NCBI RefSeq assembly: GCF_004769195.1
Contig: NZ_RQET01000004.1
Location: 1,116,001-1,180,000, forward strand
Length of the DNA: 64,000 nt
From: Leptospira fletcheri
GTDB lineage: Bacteria > Spirochaetota > Leptospiria > Leptospirales > Leptospiraceae
Direction of reading: 5' to 3'
The stretch's first letter is position 1; each line of letters opens with the position of its first letter. The notes under the pieces were generated by a model. It was not told where the DNA came from, did no database searches, and saw only the letters and a list, made by a program, of their open reading frames with translations. The translations under genes were made by a program, and so were the position numbers. Positions 28,168 through 38,296 of the stretch are shown piece by piece.

Positions 28168-29298
28168 ATGTTTCGCTGGGAAGAGGGGAGTCTCTGGGTC
28201 ATTTACTTCGGTTCCGGACTCTCTTACCTATTGTCCGTACAGAAACTTCTCCCGTCCCAAAAAGGGAGAGAAGACCGTTTGGCCGCGGTTTTGTTCGCCG
28301 CCTTGGGAACCATCTTATTTACATCGGGGAATGTAACGCGGGCATTGGACCAGACCTTTCCCCACGCGATTTGTCTTCTGTTGACCAGCTTTTCCACGAT
28401 CGGGCCCTTGACCCTTTTGTACACGCGCTCTCTTCTCTATCCGAACCAGCCGCTGGATCGAGACATTCGACTGCATTTCGTAGTTCCGGCCGTTTTTCTC
28501 GTATTGGAAGCCCTTTTCTTTTTCCGGCCCGTCCCTGAAATCGTTGCGGATCTGAGAGATTTCCGTGCGGCAAGGTACAAACATTATCTAGCCTTGTCCT
28601 TTCTTTTTACCACTGTGTTCACGACCGGATATTTCGGAGCGAGATACAGAATGTTATTGGGGGTGTTGTCCGTTCCGGAGATCCGCCCTCAAATCAGATT
28701 CGTCTTCAGTTTAGCCACCGTGACTGCAGTGGCTATGTATTCCATGATTCTCGGATTTATGGGAGGGTGGGACGATCTCTTCCGGTTCGGGGGAATGCTC
28801 GTCACGGTTACGGTGGTTCTTCTATTTCTCGCGCCTGCCAGATATCCGAATTTTTTCGCCCCTTTAACCAAGGAAGTGAGAAAGAAAAAATACGAAAAAT
28901 CGCTGTTAGTCGGTATGGATCTAGCCCTGCTGGAATTAAGAATAGAGGAGCTGATGAAGGAAGGGAAACTTTACCGGGATCCGGATCTGACTCTTCAACT
29001 ATTGGCCGAGGATCTGGAAATCAAGCCTTATCAGTTGACCGAATTCCTAAACGAACACAAAGGAGTGGGATTTTATAATTATATAAATAGATTCCGGATA
29101 GACGAGGCTGTGGGGCTTCTATCCGAAAATTCCAATCAGGACATTTTGTCGATCTGCTATTTTGTGGGATTCAATTCGAAATCATCGTTTAACGACGCGT
29201 TCCGTAAGATCACCGGAAAAACCCCGAGTCAGTTGAGAGGTGGGGGAAAGTCGGACAAACAAAATCCGGGCAGAGTCGTAAAACCGGTCAATTCCTAG
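28168..29298 (+). CDS. membrane-bound AraC-family regulator (7TM + HTH)
   Basis: A 376-residue protein. Residues about 1-235 hold roughly seven hydrophobic helices; the C-terminal ~100 residues form an AraC-type double helix-turn-helix, with LTLQLLAEDLEIKPYQLTEFLNEH, then FYNYINRFRIDEAVGLL and the diagnostic ICYFVGFNSKSSFNDAFRKITGKTPSQLR. This 7TM-AraC arrangement is common in Leptospira. It could sense an envelope signal and control the divergent di-haem gene, but that is inference. Its 3' end overlaps the end of the amidase gene by 4 bp. Confidence 0.9.
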   Translation: MFRWEEGSLWVIYFGSGLSYLLSVQKLLPSQKGREDRLAAVLFAALGTILFTSGNVTRALDQTFPHAICLLLTSFSTIGPLTLLYTRSLLYPNQPLDRDIRLHFVVPAVFLVLEALFFFRPVPEIVADLRDFRAARYKHYLALSFLFTTVFTTGYFGARYRMLLGVLSVPEIRPQIRFVFSLATVTAVAMYSMILGFMGGWDDLFRFGGMLVTVTVVLLFLAPARYPNFFAPLTKEVRKKKYEKSLLVGMDLALLELRIEELMKEGKLYRDPDLTLQLLAEDLEIKPYQLTEFLNEHKGVGFYNYINRFRIDEAVGLLSENSNQDILSICYFVGFNSKSSFNDAFRKITGKTPSQLRGGGKSDKQNPGRVVKPVNS

Positions 29299-30638
29299 GG
29301 TTGGAAATCCGTATGAAGCAGGATCCAATCCTCGCTTTTTCGATCTTGCCAGTCCTTTTCCTCGTAAAACGTTCCGCCTACGGATTCCAGTATTCTTTTC
29401 ATGTACGGTTCGCCGGGGTCGAAATCCTGGGCGTCCAGAAAGATGGATCCTCCCCATTTCTTCTTGGCTTGAGTATGGGAATAGACTCCGTTCAGACGTT
29501 CGATGGACTTATTGTTGAGCGGGAATTCGTATTTTCGGGAAAGTTCCTTTACCAGTTTTGCCACGGCTTCCGTCTGCTTGGGATTACCTAAAAGCATTTC
29601 CGTATCCTTGCCTACGATCTCCACCTGAAAACAATTGCGATTCGTTCCCGTGGCAGCGGCGGCGGCATGAAGATGGTGGTCCAGCAGTTGGTAGATCTTT
29701 CCGTCCTTGTCCGCGAGAAAAGTCGCGGAAAGATTTCTTTTTTCTAATACGTTTAACGTAGCATTATAATCGGGAATCGCGGTGAAATGCAGGACCACGC
29801 AGTCCGCCGAGATCGTCCCGCGATGATTGTATTTGAGTCTCCGCTCCTCCGGCAGGAGTCCTTCCAAGGTCTTTTCGATCGTTTCCAACTCCGCTTTCGG
29901 AGTAGGGGTGACCCCTCTCCCTTTATCGTAGGTGGGTTCCCGTGGTTCTCCGGTGGGGCCGCTAAACGGTTTTTCCCTTCTTAACACCCAGTCAGGACCG
30001 AAGCGTTCCTTCCATTCCGTTTCGGAAAAATATTTTCCCCCGGATTCCTCCAGGATCGTCTTCAGAACGTTCTCGCTTCCGCATTCCCCTCCGTCCAGGA
30101 ATCTTCCGTATCTTTTTTTGGCTTGGGAGTGCGTAAAGATTCCGTTCTTGGAATCTATGTCATAATTCGTAAAAGGAATTTTGTAATCCGAAGCGATCCT
30201 TCGCACCAGCTTCAGAAAAGCTTTCTTTTGGACGGGTCGTTTCAGGATTTCCTCGCGGTTGCCTTCCCAACTGATGTGAATGACGTCCTCGTCGGTTTTG
30301 GGCGCCGCCTTCAGCCGGATTTTATCCGGTTCGTCGGTCCCGTAGATTTTTCCGGATTTGTCCACCAGATAATGGACGAGCCAGCCTCCTGCGGCGCTTC
30401 TGCGGATATATTCCTCGGGGGAAAGTCCCCTCGTATGGTGAACCAGAATACCTCTGGTCCTATTTCCTTTTCTGGGCGCAGATAAATCGGCAGTATTTTC
30501 TCCGGGTTTTAATAGGGAAAGGATCGGAAACGTGGGTTCTTGGATTTTCCCTTCTACGGTTTCGTGCGTTAGGGGTTGTCCGGCATTGCAACGAACGGTA
30601 AGGACCGCGATCATTCCGATCGCTCTGATATTCAGCAA
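29295..30638 (-). CDS. tandem-domain N-acetylmuramoyl-L-alanine amidase-like protein
   Basis: A 447-residue exported protein with two copies of an Amidase_2/PGRP-like domain, about residues 60-215 and 275-435. Both end in related segments (SGGKYFSETEW and VGGTFYEEKDW), showing internal duplication. Zinc ligand candidates in domain 1 are His 67/68, His 170 (THSQAKKRYG) and Cys 186; in domain 2 His 284, His 388 (SHTQAKKKWG) and Asp 405/407. The first resembles T7 lysozyme (Cys ligand), the second AmpD (Asp ligand). Likely peptidoglycan remodelling. The start is TTG behind GGAGAG. Confidence 0.85.
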   Translation of the reverse strand: MLNIRAIGMIAVLTVRCNAGQPLTHETVEGKIQEPTFPILSLLKPGENTADLSAPRKGNRTRGILVHHTRGLSPEEYIRRSAAGGWLVHYLVDKSGKIYGTDEPDKIRLKAAPKTDEDVIHISWEGNREEILKRPVQKKAFLKLVRRIASDYKIPFTNYDIDSKNGIFTHSQAKKRYGRFLDGGECGSENVLKTILEESGGKYFSETEWKERFGPDWVLRREKPFSGPTGEPREPTYDKGRGVTPTPKAELETIEKTLEGLLPEERRLKYNHRGTISADCVVLHFTAIPDYNATLNVLEKRNLSATFLADKDGKIYQLLDHHLHAAAAATGTNRNCFQVEIVGKDTEMLLGNPKQTEAVAKLVKELSRKYEFPLNNKSIERLNGVYSHTQAKKKWGGSIFLDAQDFDPGEPYMKRILESVGGTFYEEKDWQDRKSEDWILLHTDFQP

Positions 30639-31219
30639 TTTCTCTCCTTCAGTCTTTCCTTTAAAAGGGAAAGATCCGCTCTCACTCTCTCCAGAATCGT
30701 TTTGGCTCGGGTGTGTCGGTTTAGTAAATCTTTATATTCTAAAATGATTTCGGATCTTTTCCTGTGCGCCTCTCGGAGTTGAGGTTCGGGAGGGAGATGT
30801 TCCAGATCGCGGAACGCGGATTCGGCGTCTGTGCGGATCCGCGTCCAGATAGAATGATAAGAGGAATACACTTCCTTAGGGAGGGTCTCTTTGGAAACCT
30901 TCAATCTTTCCTCCATCTGGGGAAGATCGGTTCTCAAAAAACCTTCCAGGGCTTGGGAATCCTGGACAAGTTCGTCCAAGATGTTCCTGAGATGGGATTC
31001 CACGGCGGCGGTCTGAGCATGGATCGCGTTCTTGGCTCTGAGGAAAACTCTCAAAATGGCGGCGGTCGCCAAGAGTAGGACCAATAAAAAGACGACGAAG
31101 GAGGATTTAGAAAGTAACCAAATCAGAGCCGGAGAGTCGAACCATTCCGGAAAAAGAACTCCCACGATTCCGGCTCCCAAAAGCGGGAGAACAAGAACAA
31201 CGAGGAATATCCTTTTCAT
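30632..31219 (-). CDS. membrane protein with coiled-coil domain
   Basis: A 195-residue protein with two hydrophobic helices at the N terminus (about residues 4-25 and 32-58) and a charged helical remainder with heptad pattern (about 65-190), e.g. HLRNILDELVQDSQALEGFL. The domain may face the cytoplasm or periplasm. No family recognised; LemA-like proteins have a similar plan but no matching motif is seen. It overlaps the amidase start by 7 nt, so they are probably cotranscribed and act in the envelope. Confidence 0.75.
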   Translation of the reverse strand: MKRIFLVVLVLPLLGAGIVGVLFPEWFDSPALIWLLSKSSFVVFLLVLLLATAAILRVFLRAKNAIHAQTAAVESHLRNILDELVQDSQALEGFLRTDLPQMEERLKVSKETLPKEVYSSYHSIWTRIRTDAESAFRDLEHLPPEPQLREAHRKRSEIILEYKDLLNRHTRAKTILERVRADLSLLKERLKERNC

Positions 31220-31294
31220 TTCAGTCTCATTTCTCCGAAGGAATTTCTGCTGTCAAGGTCAAGACGCGAACCTTTCGGACCGAAACTAGAGTGA

Positions 31295-31462
31295 ATGGAA
31301 GCTCTTCCCGACGAATTCAACTCCCGTCCTTCTAAAAAGGGCATGCCGAAAGTGGTGAACCTAGGTTTTTATAAGATCAAAAAGTCCTTGAAGGAAGAGG
31401 GCTTCGAAGTCGTGGAAAGGCCAGACGGAAAGATCACACTCGTTCTTAGAATCAAGGAATAA
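31295..31462 (+). CDS. small basic protein, 55 residues
   Basis: A short reading frame, MEALPDEFNSRPSKKGMPK..., ending in ...GKITLVLRIKE, in a 270-bp gap between two opposite-strand genes. Codon use is like the neighbours (GAA, TTC, ATC, AAG rich) and the residue mix is protein-like, with Lys/Glu helix and a beta-type end. No clear ribosome site is seen. No family recognised; moderate certainty only. Confidence 0.5.
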   Translation: MEALPDEFNSRPSKKGMPKVVNLGFYKIKKSLKEEGFEVVERPDGKITLVLRIKE

Positions 31463-31492
31463 TCCGGAAGGATCCCGATTCCGGACCGGAGA

Positions 31493-32272
31493 CTATTCTC
31501 CTAATTGAGGGGGTTCTTCCGAGAACTCTTTTGGCTCTTTCTTTTTCGGAACTAAGCCGTCTTTGCAGGATTTGCTCAGCAAGGAGTCGATCTTGGCCTT
31601 TTCCGGTGTGTGAGGAATGATCCGAAGATAAATCCGGTAATTCCGTACGGCTCCGAGGCAATAACCGGATTTTAAGTAAAGGCTTCCTAGCAGCCTCCTA
31701 GCTCCGGGATGGGCCGGTTCGTGTTCGATCAAGCGGTTTGCTAAGCGCATCGCTTTTTCGGGATTGGTTTGCATGATTTTTCGCGCTTCTTCCCAACTCG
31801 GAAGGAGTTCTTCCTCATACAGTCTATATAGGCTTTCGTTTCCCATATCGAATACTTTGAACACTACCATATCGGAGGCCCCGCTCCGGCAGATGCCATA
31901 CCAGATATCTTCTTGGTTTTCGGTGATCTTATTTCCTCGGATGGTCACCAACTCCGTGCCGTCCAAGCACCCCGCCATTTTGTATATGTCTTTCATGGCT
32001 GCGGGAGAAGCCGCCATTAGCACTCTAGCGTTTCCGGAATAGAATGCGATGTCGTCTTCGGGAAGGGCGTCTTCCGGATTTGCGGTATTCGGAGTATCGT
32101 TAAACACCCTCAATTTGATCGAAGAATCCAAAACCCAAGCAGGGAGTTGGAGGCTCTTTACGAACAGGTCTTCCGGTTTCCAAAGAGATTGCAAGGAGGC
32201 GCAACTCGTCGCAAAGAAGGTTCCCGCGAGAAGGAATAATTTGGCGGATCGAGGTTCTTTTCCGGTTGCCAC
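31493..32272 (-). CDS. predicted lipoprotein with TPR-like C terminus
   Basis: About 259 residues. A basic start, a hydrophobic core and FATSC form a lipoprotein signal. The middle part contains two cysteines (AGCLDG and GICRSG) likely to pair. The C-terminal part ([33 protein letters not shown]) has one or two TPR-like helical hairpins. The start is uncertain: GTG at 32272 gives a compact signal, a TTG at 32308 is also possible. It is divergent from ribH. Function unknown. Confidence 0.7.
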   Translation of the reverse strand: MATGKEPRSAKLFLLAGTFFATSCASLQSLWKPEDLFVKSLQLPAWVLDSSIKLRVFNDTPNTANPEDALPEDDIAFYSGNARVLMAASPAAMKDIYKMAGCLDGTELVTIRGNKITENQEDIWYGICRSGASDMVVFKVFDMGNESLYRLYEEELLPSWEEARKIMQTNPEKAMRLANRLIEHEPAHPGARRLLGSLYLKSGYCLGAVRNYRIYLRIIPHTPEKAKIDSLLSKSCKDGLVPKKKEPKEFSEEPPQLGE

Positions 32273-32319
32273 ATAGGGTAACTTGTGTTTTTTCGATAAT
32301 AGAATCAACTAGGAAACCG

Positions 32320-32781
32320 ATGCCCAAGGAACTTAAAGCAAAACTGAACGGCTCTGGCCAAAAACATTGCATCATCGCGTCCCGTTTTAACGAATTCATC
32401 GTTGAAAGTCTTTTAAAAGGGGCCTTGGACGCTCTGAACGCCGCCGGTGTGGAAGACAAGGATATTACCGTTGTCCGTATTCCGGGTGCGTACGAATTTC
32501 CCGTGGTAGTTTCCAAGGCCGCAGCATCCAAAAAGTACGATTCCATCATTTGCTTGGGTGCAGTGATCCGCGGCGCGACGGCCCATTTCGACTTTGTTGC
32601 GGGAGAATCCGCTAAAGTCGGTTCCATCGGAGTACAGTATTCCTTACCTGTCGTTTTCGGAGTGTTGACCACAGACACGATCGAGCAAGCCGTAGAGAGG
32701 GCAGGTACGAAGGCGGGAAACAAGGGTTATGAAGCCGCGTTGACAGCCGTCGAGATGGTGAATCTGTTGGCTCTCCTCTGA
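32320..32781 (+). CDS. ribH: 6,7-dimethyl-8-ribityllumazine synthase
   Basis: Riboflavin pathway enzyme joining the ribitylamino-uracil and butanone phosphate. 153 residues, normal for the family. Conserved parts: [41 protein letters not shown] with the catalytic His, and [12 protein letters not shown] with NKGYEAA. It is followed three bases later by nusB, a frequent bacterial pairing. No other rib gene is in the window. Confidence 0.96.
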   Translation: MPKELKAKLNGSGQKHCIIASRFNEFIVESLLKGALDALNAAGVEDKDITVVRIPGAYEFPVVVSKAAASKKYDSIICLGAVIRGATAHFDFVAGESAKVGSIGVQYSLPVVFGVLTTDTIEQAVERAGTKAGNKGYEAALTAVEMVNLLALL

Positions 32782-32784
32782 TCC

Positions 32785-33249
32785 ATGTCCGTTTCCAGAA
32801 GGAAGGCCAGAGAAATCGCCGTAATGGCGCTTTATCAGTTGGAGCTAGTCAAGCCTCCCATTTCCGAGGTCTTGAAATTCAAATGGTACGATAAAAAAAT
32901 CGAAACCGAAGAGAGGGATTTCGCGGTTTCGATCATAAATGGGGTTGTGAAAAATTCCGAAGCCATCGATACTTTAATCAAGAAGTACTCGAGGAACTGG
33001 GATTTCGAAAGAATTTCCCCGGTGAATAAGTGCATACTGCGCTTATCCATCTACGGGCTTCTCAACTCCATGGAGATCCCACCGATCGTTGTAATCGACG
33101 AAGCGGTCGAATTGACCAAAGAGTTCGAGAGTGAAAATTCCGTGCCGTTTATCAACGGGATCCTAAACTCCATCCTCCAGTACGAGACCAACCGACATGG
33201 AAAACCCGATCCGCAAAAACCGGATCTTCCTGGAGACGGAAGAACCTAA
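32785..33249 (+). CDS. nusB: transcription antitermination factor NusB
   Basis: RNA-binding factor that works with NusE in antitermination at boxA of rRNA operons. 154 residues, all helical. Start [17 protein letters not shown] is the RNA-binding arginine-rich part; [15 protein letters not shown] and [13 protein letters not shown], then [10 protein letters not shown] are typical. The C-terminal extension ([21 protein letters not shown]) overlaps the start of the TPR gene by 53 nt in another frame. Confidence 0.94.
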   Translation: MSVSRRKAREIAVMALYQLELVKPPISEVLKFKWYDKKIETEERDFAVSIINGVVKNSEAIDTLIKKYSRNWDFERISPVNKCILRLSIYGLLNSMEIPPIVVIDEAVELTKEFESENSVPFINGILNSILQYETNRHGKPDPQKPDLPGDGRT

Positions 33250-35266
33250 AACCTCGGCGTATTACGGAGAGGAGCCTGAGTCCTTTCAACCGCGTCGTTC
33301 TTATAATAAACTGGCCTTTTTTTGGGCGGCCATGGTGCTACTGATTCTTTTGGCGTTTCTGGCGGCCGGGTGGTATTATTTTTCCCATCGTTCGGGAGAA
33401 ATTGCCGGAGGGGGATTTCCAGGGAGTAAAGATCTACTTGCTCCAAAGGGTGACATTAGTCGTCTACTGGAGAGACCTTACCTCCCGGAAGGTTCCGCAA
33501 ATCCGCAGCTTACGAAGTGCATCAATTTATACAAGGAAAGGTTTACTCGTCAGGCATTCGATTATTGTACGGAATTTCTGAACGGACCTTCCACGGAACC
33601 GGAAAAATCCTTAGCTTTGACGGTGCTCGGAGTGATTCATGATGAAGCCGGGCGTTTTCCGCTCGCGATCGAAAGGCTTCAGAAAGCGATTCTATACGAT
33701 CCGAAAAACGTACACGCTTATTACAACCTGACTTTGGCTTACAAGCACAACGGTCAATTTGCGGATGCGCGTTCCACGGCGATGAAGGCCAAGGAGTTGG
33801 CTCCCGACGATCCAAGGATCGCGTTGCTTGCAGGAAATTTGTTCAATGAAATCAACGATCCGGACGCGGCCATTGACTCGTACAAACGAGGTCTTTCGTC
33901 CGCGCCTGACGATCCGTACCTAACGTACAATTTGGCGGTGAGTTATTTTAAAAAAGGAGAACTCCCGCAGGCGGAAGAACAGTTCAAGCTTGTGGTACTA
34001 AAGTCCCGGGGTGGAAAACTCGCGGCGTTGTCGAATTCCTATTTGGGAAACATCGCATACAATCGCGGCGAATTAGCTGCGGCCGAACACTATTTCCGGG
34101 AAGCGGCCAACCTTTCTCCGAACGACGCGAAAGCTCTGTACAATCTTTCCGTGGTGCTTAAGAAAAACGGAAAGCAGGAAGAAGCTCTGAAATATCTGGA
34201 ACTCGCCAAACAGGCAGGCGCCAGCGACCCGGAGATTTTCCGTTCTATCGCGGAATCCTTCGAACAATTGAATCAGGGAGAGCAGTCCATCAGCACTTTG
34301 CAGAAGGGACTGAAATACAATCCGAATAATCTGGATCTTCTTTTCCAATTGGCGGAAACCTATTACAATCGCGGGGATTTGCTCGCCGCGGAAGAAACCT
34401 ATCGTCGGATCGTGGATTCCACTCCGGGAGACAGCTTTACAGAGACAGCGTTATTGAATCTAGGTGTGGTTCTGGATCAGATGGAAAGATACGGAGAGGC
34501 AGTCACTTACCTGAACCGTCTGATCGAGATCAATCCTAAAAATGCAAAAGCATATTATAATTTAGGTCTAGTCTACAAACATACCGGCAACGGAGTGCAA
34601 ACGATAGAGAATTTCCGTCGCGCTGCCTACCTGGACCCTTCGGACATCAAACCCAAGGAGGCGTTAGGGGACTATTATTTGGAGAATAAGTTCTATCGGG
34701 AAGCGATAGAAGAATATTCGGTTATCGTTAAGCAAAAGGAAGATAATTATAAGGTCGCGTTGAAACTCGCGGAGGCTTATATAGGTTCCAATCAGAGCTC
34801 GAACGCCGAAAAGGTGCTCTTACAAGTACTGAACCAATCCAGGAACCCGGCGGAACTCCAGCAGGCCCATAAAAAACTCGCCCTTTTGTACAATAAATCC
34901 AAGGATCCGGATTTACGGAATCGAGCAAAGGACGAGGCGTACCGTTCGGCGCATATGAATCCGGAGGATTACGAAGGACGACTGGTTTTGACCAAGATCC
35001 TTTTGGATTCCAATTCGGTGTTGGATCGGGAAAAGGCGATCGAAGAATTGACAGCGATCGTCAGATCCGAAGTCAGACCGAAGACGGCGTCGACGGCCTA
35101 CAATTATTTGGGAGTCGCGTATTACAAAAACGGTGAATACAAGAAAGCCGTGCGTTCATTTCAGAATTCGATCGATTTGGACCCTTCCAACACGGAAGCG
35201 TACGACAATAAGAGAGCTGCCGCCGCGGCTTTGGAAGGGGCTTCCGTAAGGGAGGGAGCTTTCTGA
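33197..35266 (+). CDS. membrane-anchored protein with many TPR repeats
   Basis: A 689-residue protein. One transmembrane helix at about residues 38-60 follows a cytoplasmic N terminus; the rest is outside the membrane and consists of at least twelve TPR units, e.g. [40 protein letters not shown] and [21 protein letters not shown] scaffold for an envelope complex is likely. It overlaps nusB by 53 nt and its stop is fused to the start of the HEAT-repeat gene, suggesting the two proteins act together. Confidence 0.88.
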   Translation: MENPIRKNRIFLETEEPKTSAYYGEEPESFQPRRSYNKLAFFWAAMVLLILLAFLAAGWYYFSHRSGEIAGGGFPGSKDLLAPKGDISRLLERPYLPEGSANPQLTKCINLYKERFTRQAFDYCTEFLNGPSTEPEKSLALTVLGVIHDEAGRFPLAIERLQKAILYDPKNVHAYYNLTLAYKHNGQFADARSTAMKAKELAPDDPRIALLAGNLFNEINDPDAAIDSYKRGLSSAPDDPYLTYNLAVSYFKKGELPQAEEQFKLVVLKSRGGKLAALSNSYLGNIAYNRGELAAAEHYFREAANLSPNDAKALYNLSVVLKKNGKQEEALKYLELAKQAGASDPEIFRSIAESFEQLNQGEQSISTLQKGLKYNPNNLDLLFQLAETYYNRGDLLAAEETYRRIVDSTPGDSFTETALLNLGVVLDQMERYGEAVTYLNRLIEINPKNAKAYYNLGLVYKHTGNGVQTIENFRRAAYLDPSDIKPKEALGDYYLENKFYREAIEEYSVIVKQKEDNYKVALKLAEAYIGSNQSSNAEKVLLQVLNQSRNPAELQQAHKKLALLYNKSKDPDLRNRAKDEAYRSAHMNPEDYEGRLVLTKILLDSNSVLDREKAIEELTAIVRSEVRPKTASTAYNYLGVAYYKNGEYKKAVRSFQNSIDLDPSNTEAYDNKRAAAAALEGASVREGAF

Positions 35267-36597
35267 AACGGATTCTCCTGCCGCTTCTCTTTTGCTACTG
35301 TTCGGCGTTTTCCTACTCGATATTTTCCGAGGAAGCAAAGGATCCCTTTCGAGAGGAGGTTCTTTCGGGAGGGAGAAAACAAGCCAGGGCGATCCGGGAG
35401 ATACGGAATCGTTCGAGATTCGACTTGGTAAAGGAACTTCCTAAAATCCTATCCGATCCCGATACCAGAGAAGATACTCTTTTCGCGGTTCTGGATCTCT
35501 TTTCGGAGACCGAGGAATTGGATTCTCTCGCTCCGAATTGGAGTTCCGAAAGCGAAAATCTATTCAAGATCACTAAAAAGACGGAGATCCGAAGGCGCGT
35601 TCTGGATCTGGCTGAAAAGAAAAAAGAAAAAAGACTTATCTATGTAGTGATCGACGGCCTTACCCATCCCGATTACGAGCTAAGACAGATCGCCTATCGT
35701 TGCGTCCAGCTTATGAAGGACGATCGTGCCATGCCTTACGTTCTGGATCTGGCAAATTCCCCAAATCCGATTTTTCGGGAATATTTTTTGGAATCCTCCG
35801 TCTGGATCAAGGACGAGCGGGTCCAGAATCTGATACAGAAATTCGCTTCGGATGAAAGTCCGGCTCTTAGAAGTAAGTTTTTTATTATATTGCAAAAAAA
35901 TAATATATTCGATTCGAGAGGCCTGATTCCTAAGATGGCGGCCACCGATGAAGACGAGGATGTGCGTTATCACGCCCTGGAAATCCTGAAAGACAGGAAA
36001 AGTAGGCAGTATATTTCCCTCTTTTATAAGGGGATCACCGAACAGAATCCGGATCTCCGTGCAGTGTGTGTAGAAGCCCTGTTTCCGTTCGGGGATAAGC
36101 AAGGGGCAAAATCTGTCTCGGAACAATTGTCTCGGGAGCCCATCAATAGCCTGAAAATCAGGATGATAGATCTTTTGCTGGATTTGGGAAATCACGGTGG
36201 AGGACAGGGTTTGCTTACCGTTTTGGAAAACGATAAGGACCCGACTCTGCGCTCTAGGGCCGCCGAGGCCATAGGAAAGCTGGCGTACAACCCGGGCGCC
36301 ATGGATTTAAAGAGGATTTTGGATAAGGAAAAAAATCTGGACGTAAAACTTTCCATTTTACGTGCATTAGGCGATTTGAAGGAAAAAACCTCCGTCCCGG
36401 CGCTCATCACTTTCGCTTCGAACCGAAGGGAAAAACTGTCCTTGCGGATGCAGGCAGTCGATACGATCCGGGTCATAGGAGATCCGGATTGTCTTCCCGC
36501 GTTATTCGACGCCTATGTCTTCGAAAAGACCCCTGAAATCAAGTCGGAGTTGGAAAGGGCTACCCGTGAAATTCTGCTGATCAAGACGACCAGATGA
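35263..36597 (+). CDS. exported HEAT-repeat protein, probable CTG start
   Basis: About 444 residues. No ATG, GTG or TTG explains the 5' end well, but CTG at 35263, fused to the TGA of the TPR gene (CTGA), begins a good signal peptide ([18 protein letters not shown]) behind GGAGGGAG. The TTG at 35425 would cut off the signal. The mature protein has repeated helical pairs of HEAT type, e.g. [21 protein letters not shown] and [17 protein letters not shown]. Scaffold role outside the inner membrane is likely. Confidence 0.78.
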   Translation: MKRILLPLLFCYCSAFSYSIFSEEAKDPFREEVLSGGRKQARAIREIRNRSRFDLVKELPKILSDPDTREDTLFAVLDLFSETEELDSLAPNWSSESENLFKITKKTEIRRRVLDLAEKKKEKRLIYVVIDGLTHPDYELRQIAYRCVQLMKDDRAMPYVLDLANSPNPIFREYFLESSVWIKDERVQNLIQKFASDESPALRSKFFIILQKNNIFDSRGLIPKMAATDEDEDVRYHALEILKDRKSRQYISLFYKGITEQNPDLRAVCVEALFPFGDKQGAKSVSEQLSREPINSLKIRMIDLLLDLGNHGGGQGLLTVLENDKDPTLRSRAAEAIGKLAYNPGAMDLKRILDKEKNLDVKLSILRALGDLKEKTSVPALITFASNRREKLSLRMQAVDTIRVIGDPDCLPALFDAYVFEKTPEIKSELERATREILLIKTTR

Positions 36598-36641
36598 ATT
36601 CGCAGGAAAAAATCCGCTGAGGCGATCGTAAGGATTTACAG

Positions 36642-37322
36642 GTGAAATCTTTTTCTTTCCTTTTGCGGGCTCGATATGTTCTGTTCCTTTGGATTCCGTT
36701 TTTCTTCTGCGTTTTCTCCTGTAGGGCCCGAGTAAATTTTGTCCGCTCAGCACCTTCCGCGGAGATCGAATCCAAAAAAGGGATCCCGGATCCGAACGTA
36801 TGGAACGGAGCGTTTTTGGTGAGCGCCTCCGAAATCGGATCAGAGAGATTGAAAAAGATTCTGGCGGATCCGAATAACTTTTCTAGACCGGAATCGGATT
36901 CGGATCACGTGCAGGAAGGGTTTTCCGAAATGGAAAAGTTCGGCGCTAGAGTGTTTTTGATCATCATCAAACCGAAGGTAGGCGGGAGGGAAGTCTCCGA
37001 TCTGGGAGAAACCGGAATCAGATTGGGCGAATGCGACGCGGTCGATAAATTAGAATATCCTTATACATATGTCGTTTTTCCGGAGGCCGCTTTCGGCCAG
37101 GCGGAAAGATATCCGAAAACTCCCCAAGAAGCTTACAAATCTCTGACGTTTCCCCGAAAAAAAGCGAGGCATTATTACGAAGAGGAAACGAGAAGGATCT
37201 TGGCCGCGTTTCCGGGAAGGTGTTTCGTATCCGGAGAAAATCGGTTAGAAGTACAGATTTTAGGGAGCGAACTTTTGCTCTTCCGTTTTCTTTTCCAGTA
37301 CGGCGGATCGGGGACTCGCTAG
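36642..37322 (+). CDS. predicted lipoprotein of unknown function
   Basis: A 226-residue protein starting at GTG behind AAGGA. Long hydrophobic signal (VLFLWIPFFFCVFSC) with a lipobox-like end at Cys about 27. The mature part has an extended segment with FGARVFLIIIKPKVGG and a tyrosine-rich stretch (YPYTYVVFPEAAF). No family recognised. It is the last gene of the ribH-nusB-TPR-HEAT run (44 bp gap), perhaps a partner of the scaffold proteins. Confidence 0.7.
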   Translation: MKSFSFLLRARYVLFLWIPFFFCVFSCRARVNFVRSAPSAEIESKKGIPDPNVWNGAFLVSASEIGSERLKKILADPNNFSRPESDSDHVQEGFSEMEKFGARVFLIIIKPKVGGREVSDLGETGIRLGECDAVDKLEYPYTYVVFPEAAFGQAERYPKTPQEAYKSLTFPRKKARHYYEEETRRILAAFPGRCFVSGENRLEVQILGSELLLFRFLFQYGGSGTR

Positions 37323-37336
37323 TCGGCTTTCCGTTC

Positions 37337-38296
37337 CTAACGGATCCAACGGGGAAAGAATCCGATTTTCTCCTGAACGCTTTTGTCATGCGCGGGAACG
37401 ATCATCAGATTCGGAAGTCGGATTCCTAGCCGGTGCACCCGATCTAGCTCCCGACCCAAAAGCTCTGGATCCAAGTCCACAAGCCATCTCGAACCCCTGG
37501 GTTTGTGCGCGGGCAGATCGAATCCTTCCTTAGACCAAGTAGTGTCTCCCGTAAAGAAGTAGCGGCGATCCTCGGCAAGATTCAGAAACATTCCGATGGA
37601 ACCGGCAGTATGGCCGCTCAAGGGCACAAAGACGACCGTCCCGTCTCCGAACCAATCCTTGCTCTTTGCATACGATTCGTACGCACGGTCCTCGAAGACG
37701 ATCGGCTGCCAGCGGATTTCCGTTCCAGAATATTGGGAGGGTATGTATCCTTTTTTTGCTCCTTCCATCGGAGCGTTTCCTTTTTCCTCCGGGGAAACAT
37801 GGATCTCTGCCGAGGGGAAGTCCTTGATTCCACTCGCGTGGTCCCAATGAAGATGGGAAACGAAAATGTGACGGATCGAATCAGGATCGATTCCTGCCTC
37901 CTTGAGCTGAAGCACGGCAGGTTTTGGGTTTTTATAAGCCAATAGAGGTCGCTTGTAGAATTCATGTTGTCGGAATTCCTCCGCCACGCGAGTGCCCAGT
38001 CCCGTATCGAATAAAAACGAAGCTTTCGGGTGCCGTACCAAAACGGCAGTATGGATGATTCCCCTTTTTTTTAGTAAGGAGCCTCCTTCCACTACGAACG
38101 CTTCGGAAGTGACGGCTTCTCCCGTCGCAATCAAGGAAAAGGAAAGAGGAAAATCTGATTTCGTTCCGTGTTTCTCCGGAGAATGTTCCCTGTCGGAATT
38201 CAGAGAAGGAACGGCTAAACGAGGATATCCTAACGCGAAGACTACCGTTAAAACCAAAACGGCAAATACGACCCAAGCGATTCTTTTCGGTTTCAT
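37337..38296 (-). CDS. exported metallo-beta-lactamase-fold hydrolase, lactonase-like
   Basis: A 319-residue protein with an N-terminal signal or anchor (WVVFAVLVLTVVFALG). Metal motif VSHLHWDHASG (HxHxDH), followed by LSGHTAGSIG, FTGDTTW and VPAHD, gives a complete two-metal site like that of AhlD/AttM lactonases. It could hydrolyse lactones, possibly outside the cytoplasm. It overlaps the TetR-type gene by 4 nt and is its only operon partner, so it is probably the regulated target. Confidence 0.85.
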   Translation of the reverse strand: MKPKRIAWVVFAVLVLTVVFALGYPRLAVPSLNSDREHSPEKHGTKSDFPLSFSLIATGEAVTSEAFVVEGGSLLKKRGIIHTAVLVRHPKASFLFDTGLGTRVAEEFRQHEFYKRPLLAYKNPKPAVLQLKEAGIDPDSIRHIFVSHLHWDHASGIKDFPSAEIHVSPEEKGNAPMEGAKKGYIPSQYSGTEIRWQPIVFEDRAYESYAKSKDWFGDGTVVFVPLSGHTAGSIGMFLNLAEDRRYFFTGDTTWSKEGFDLPAHKPRGSRWLVDLDPELLGRELDRVHRLGIRLPNLMIVPAHDKSVQEKIGFFPRWIR

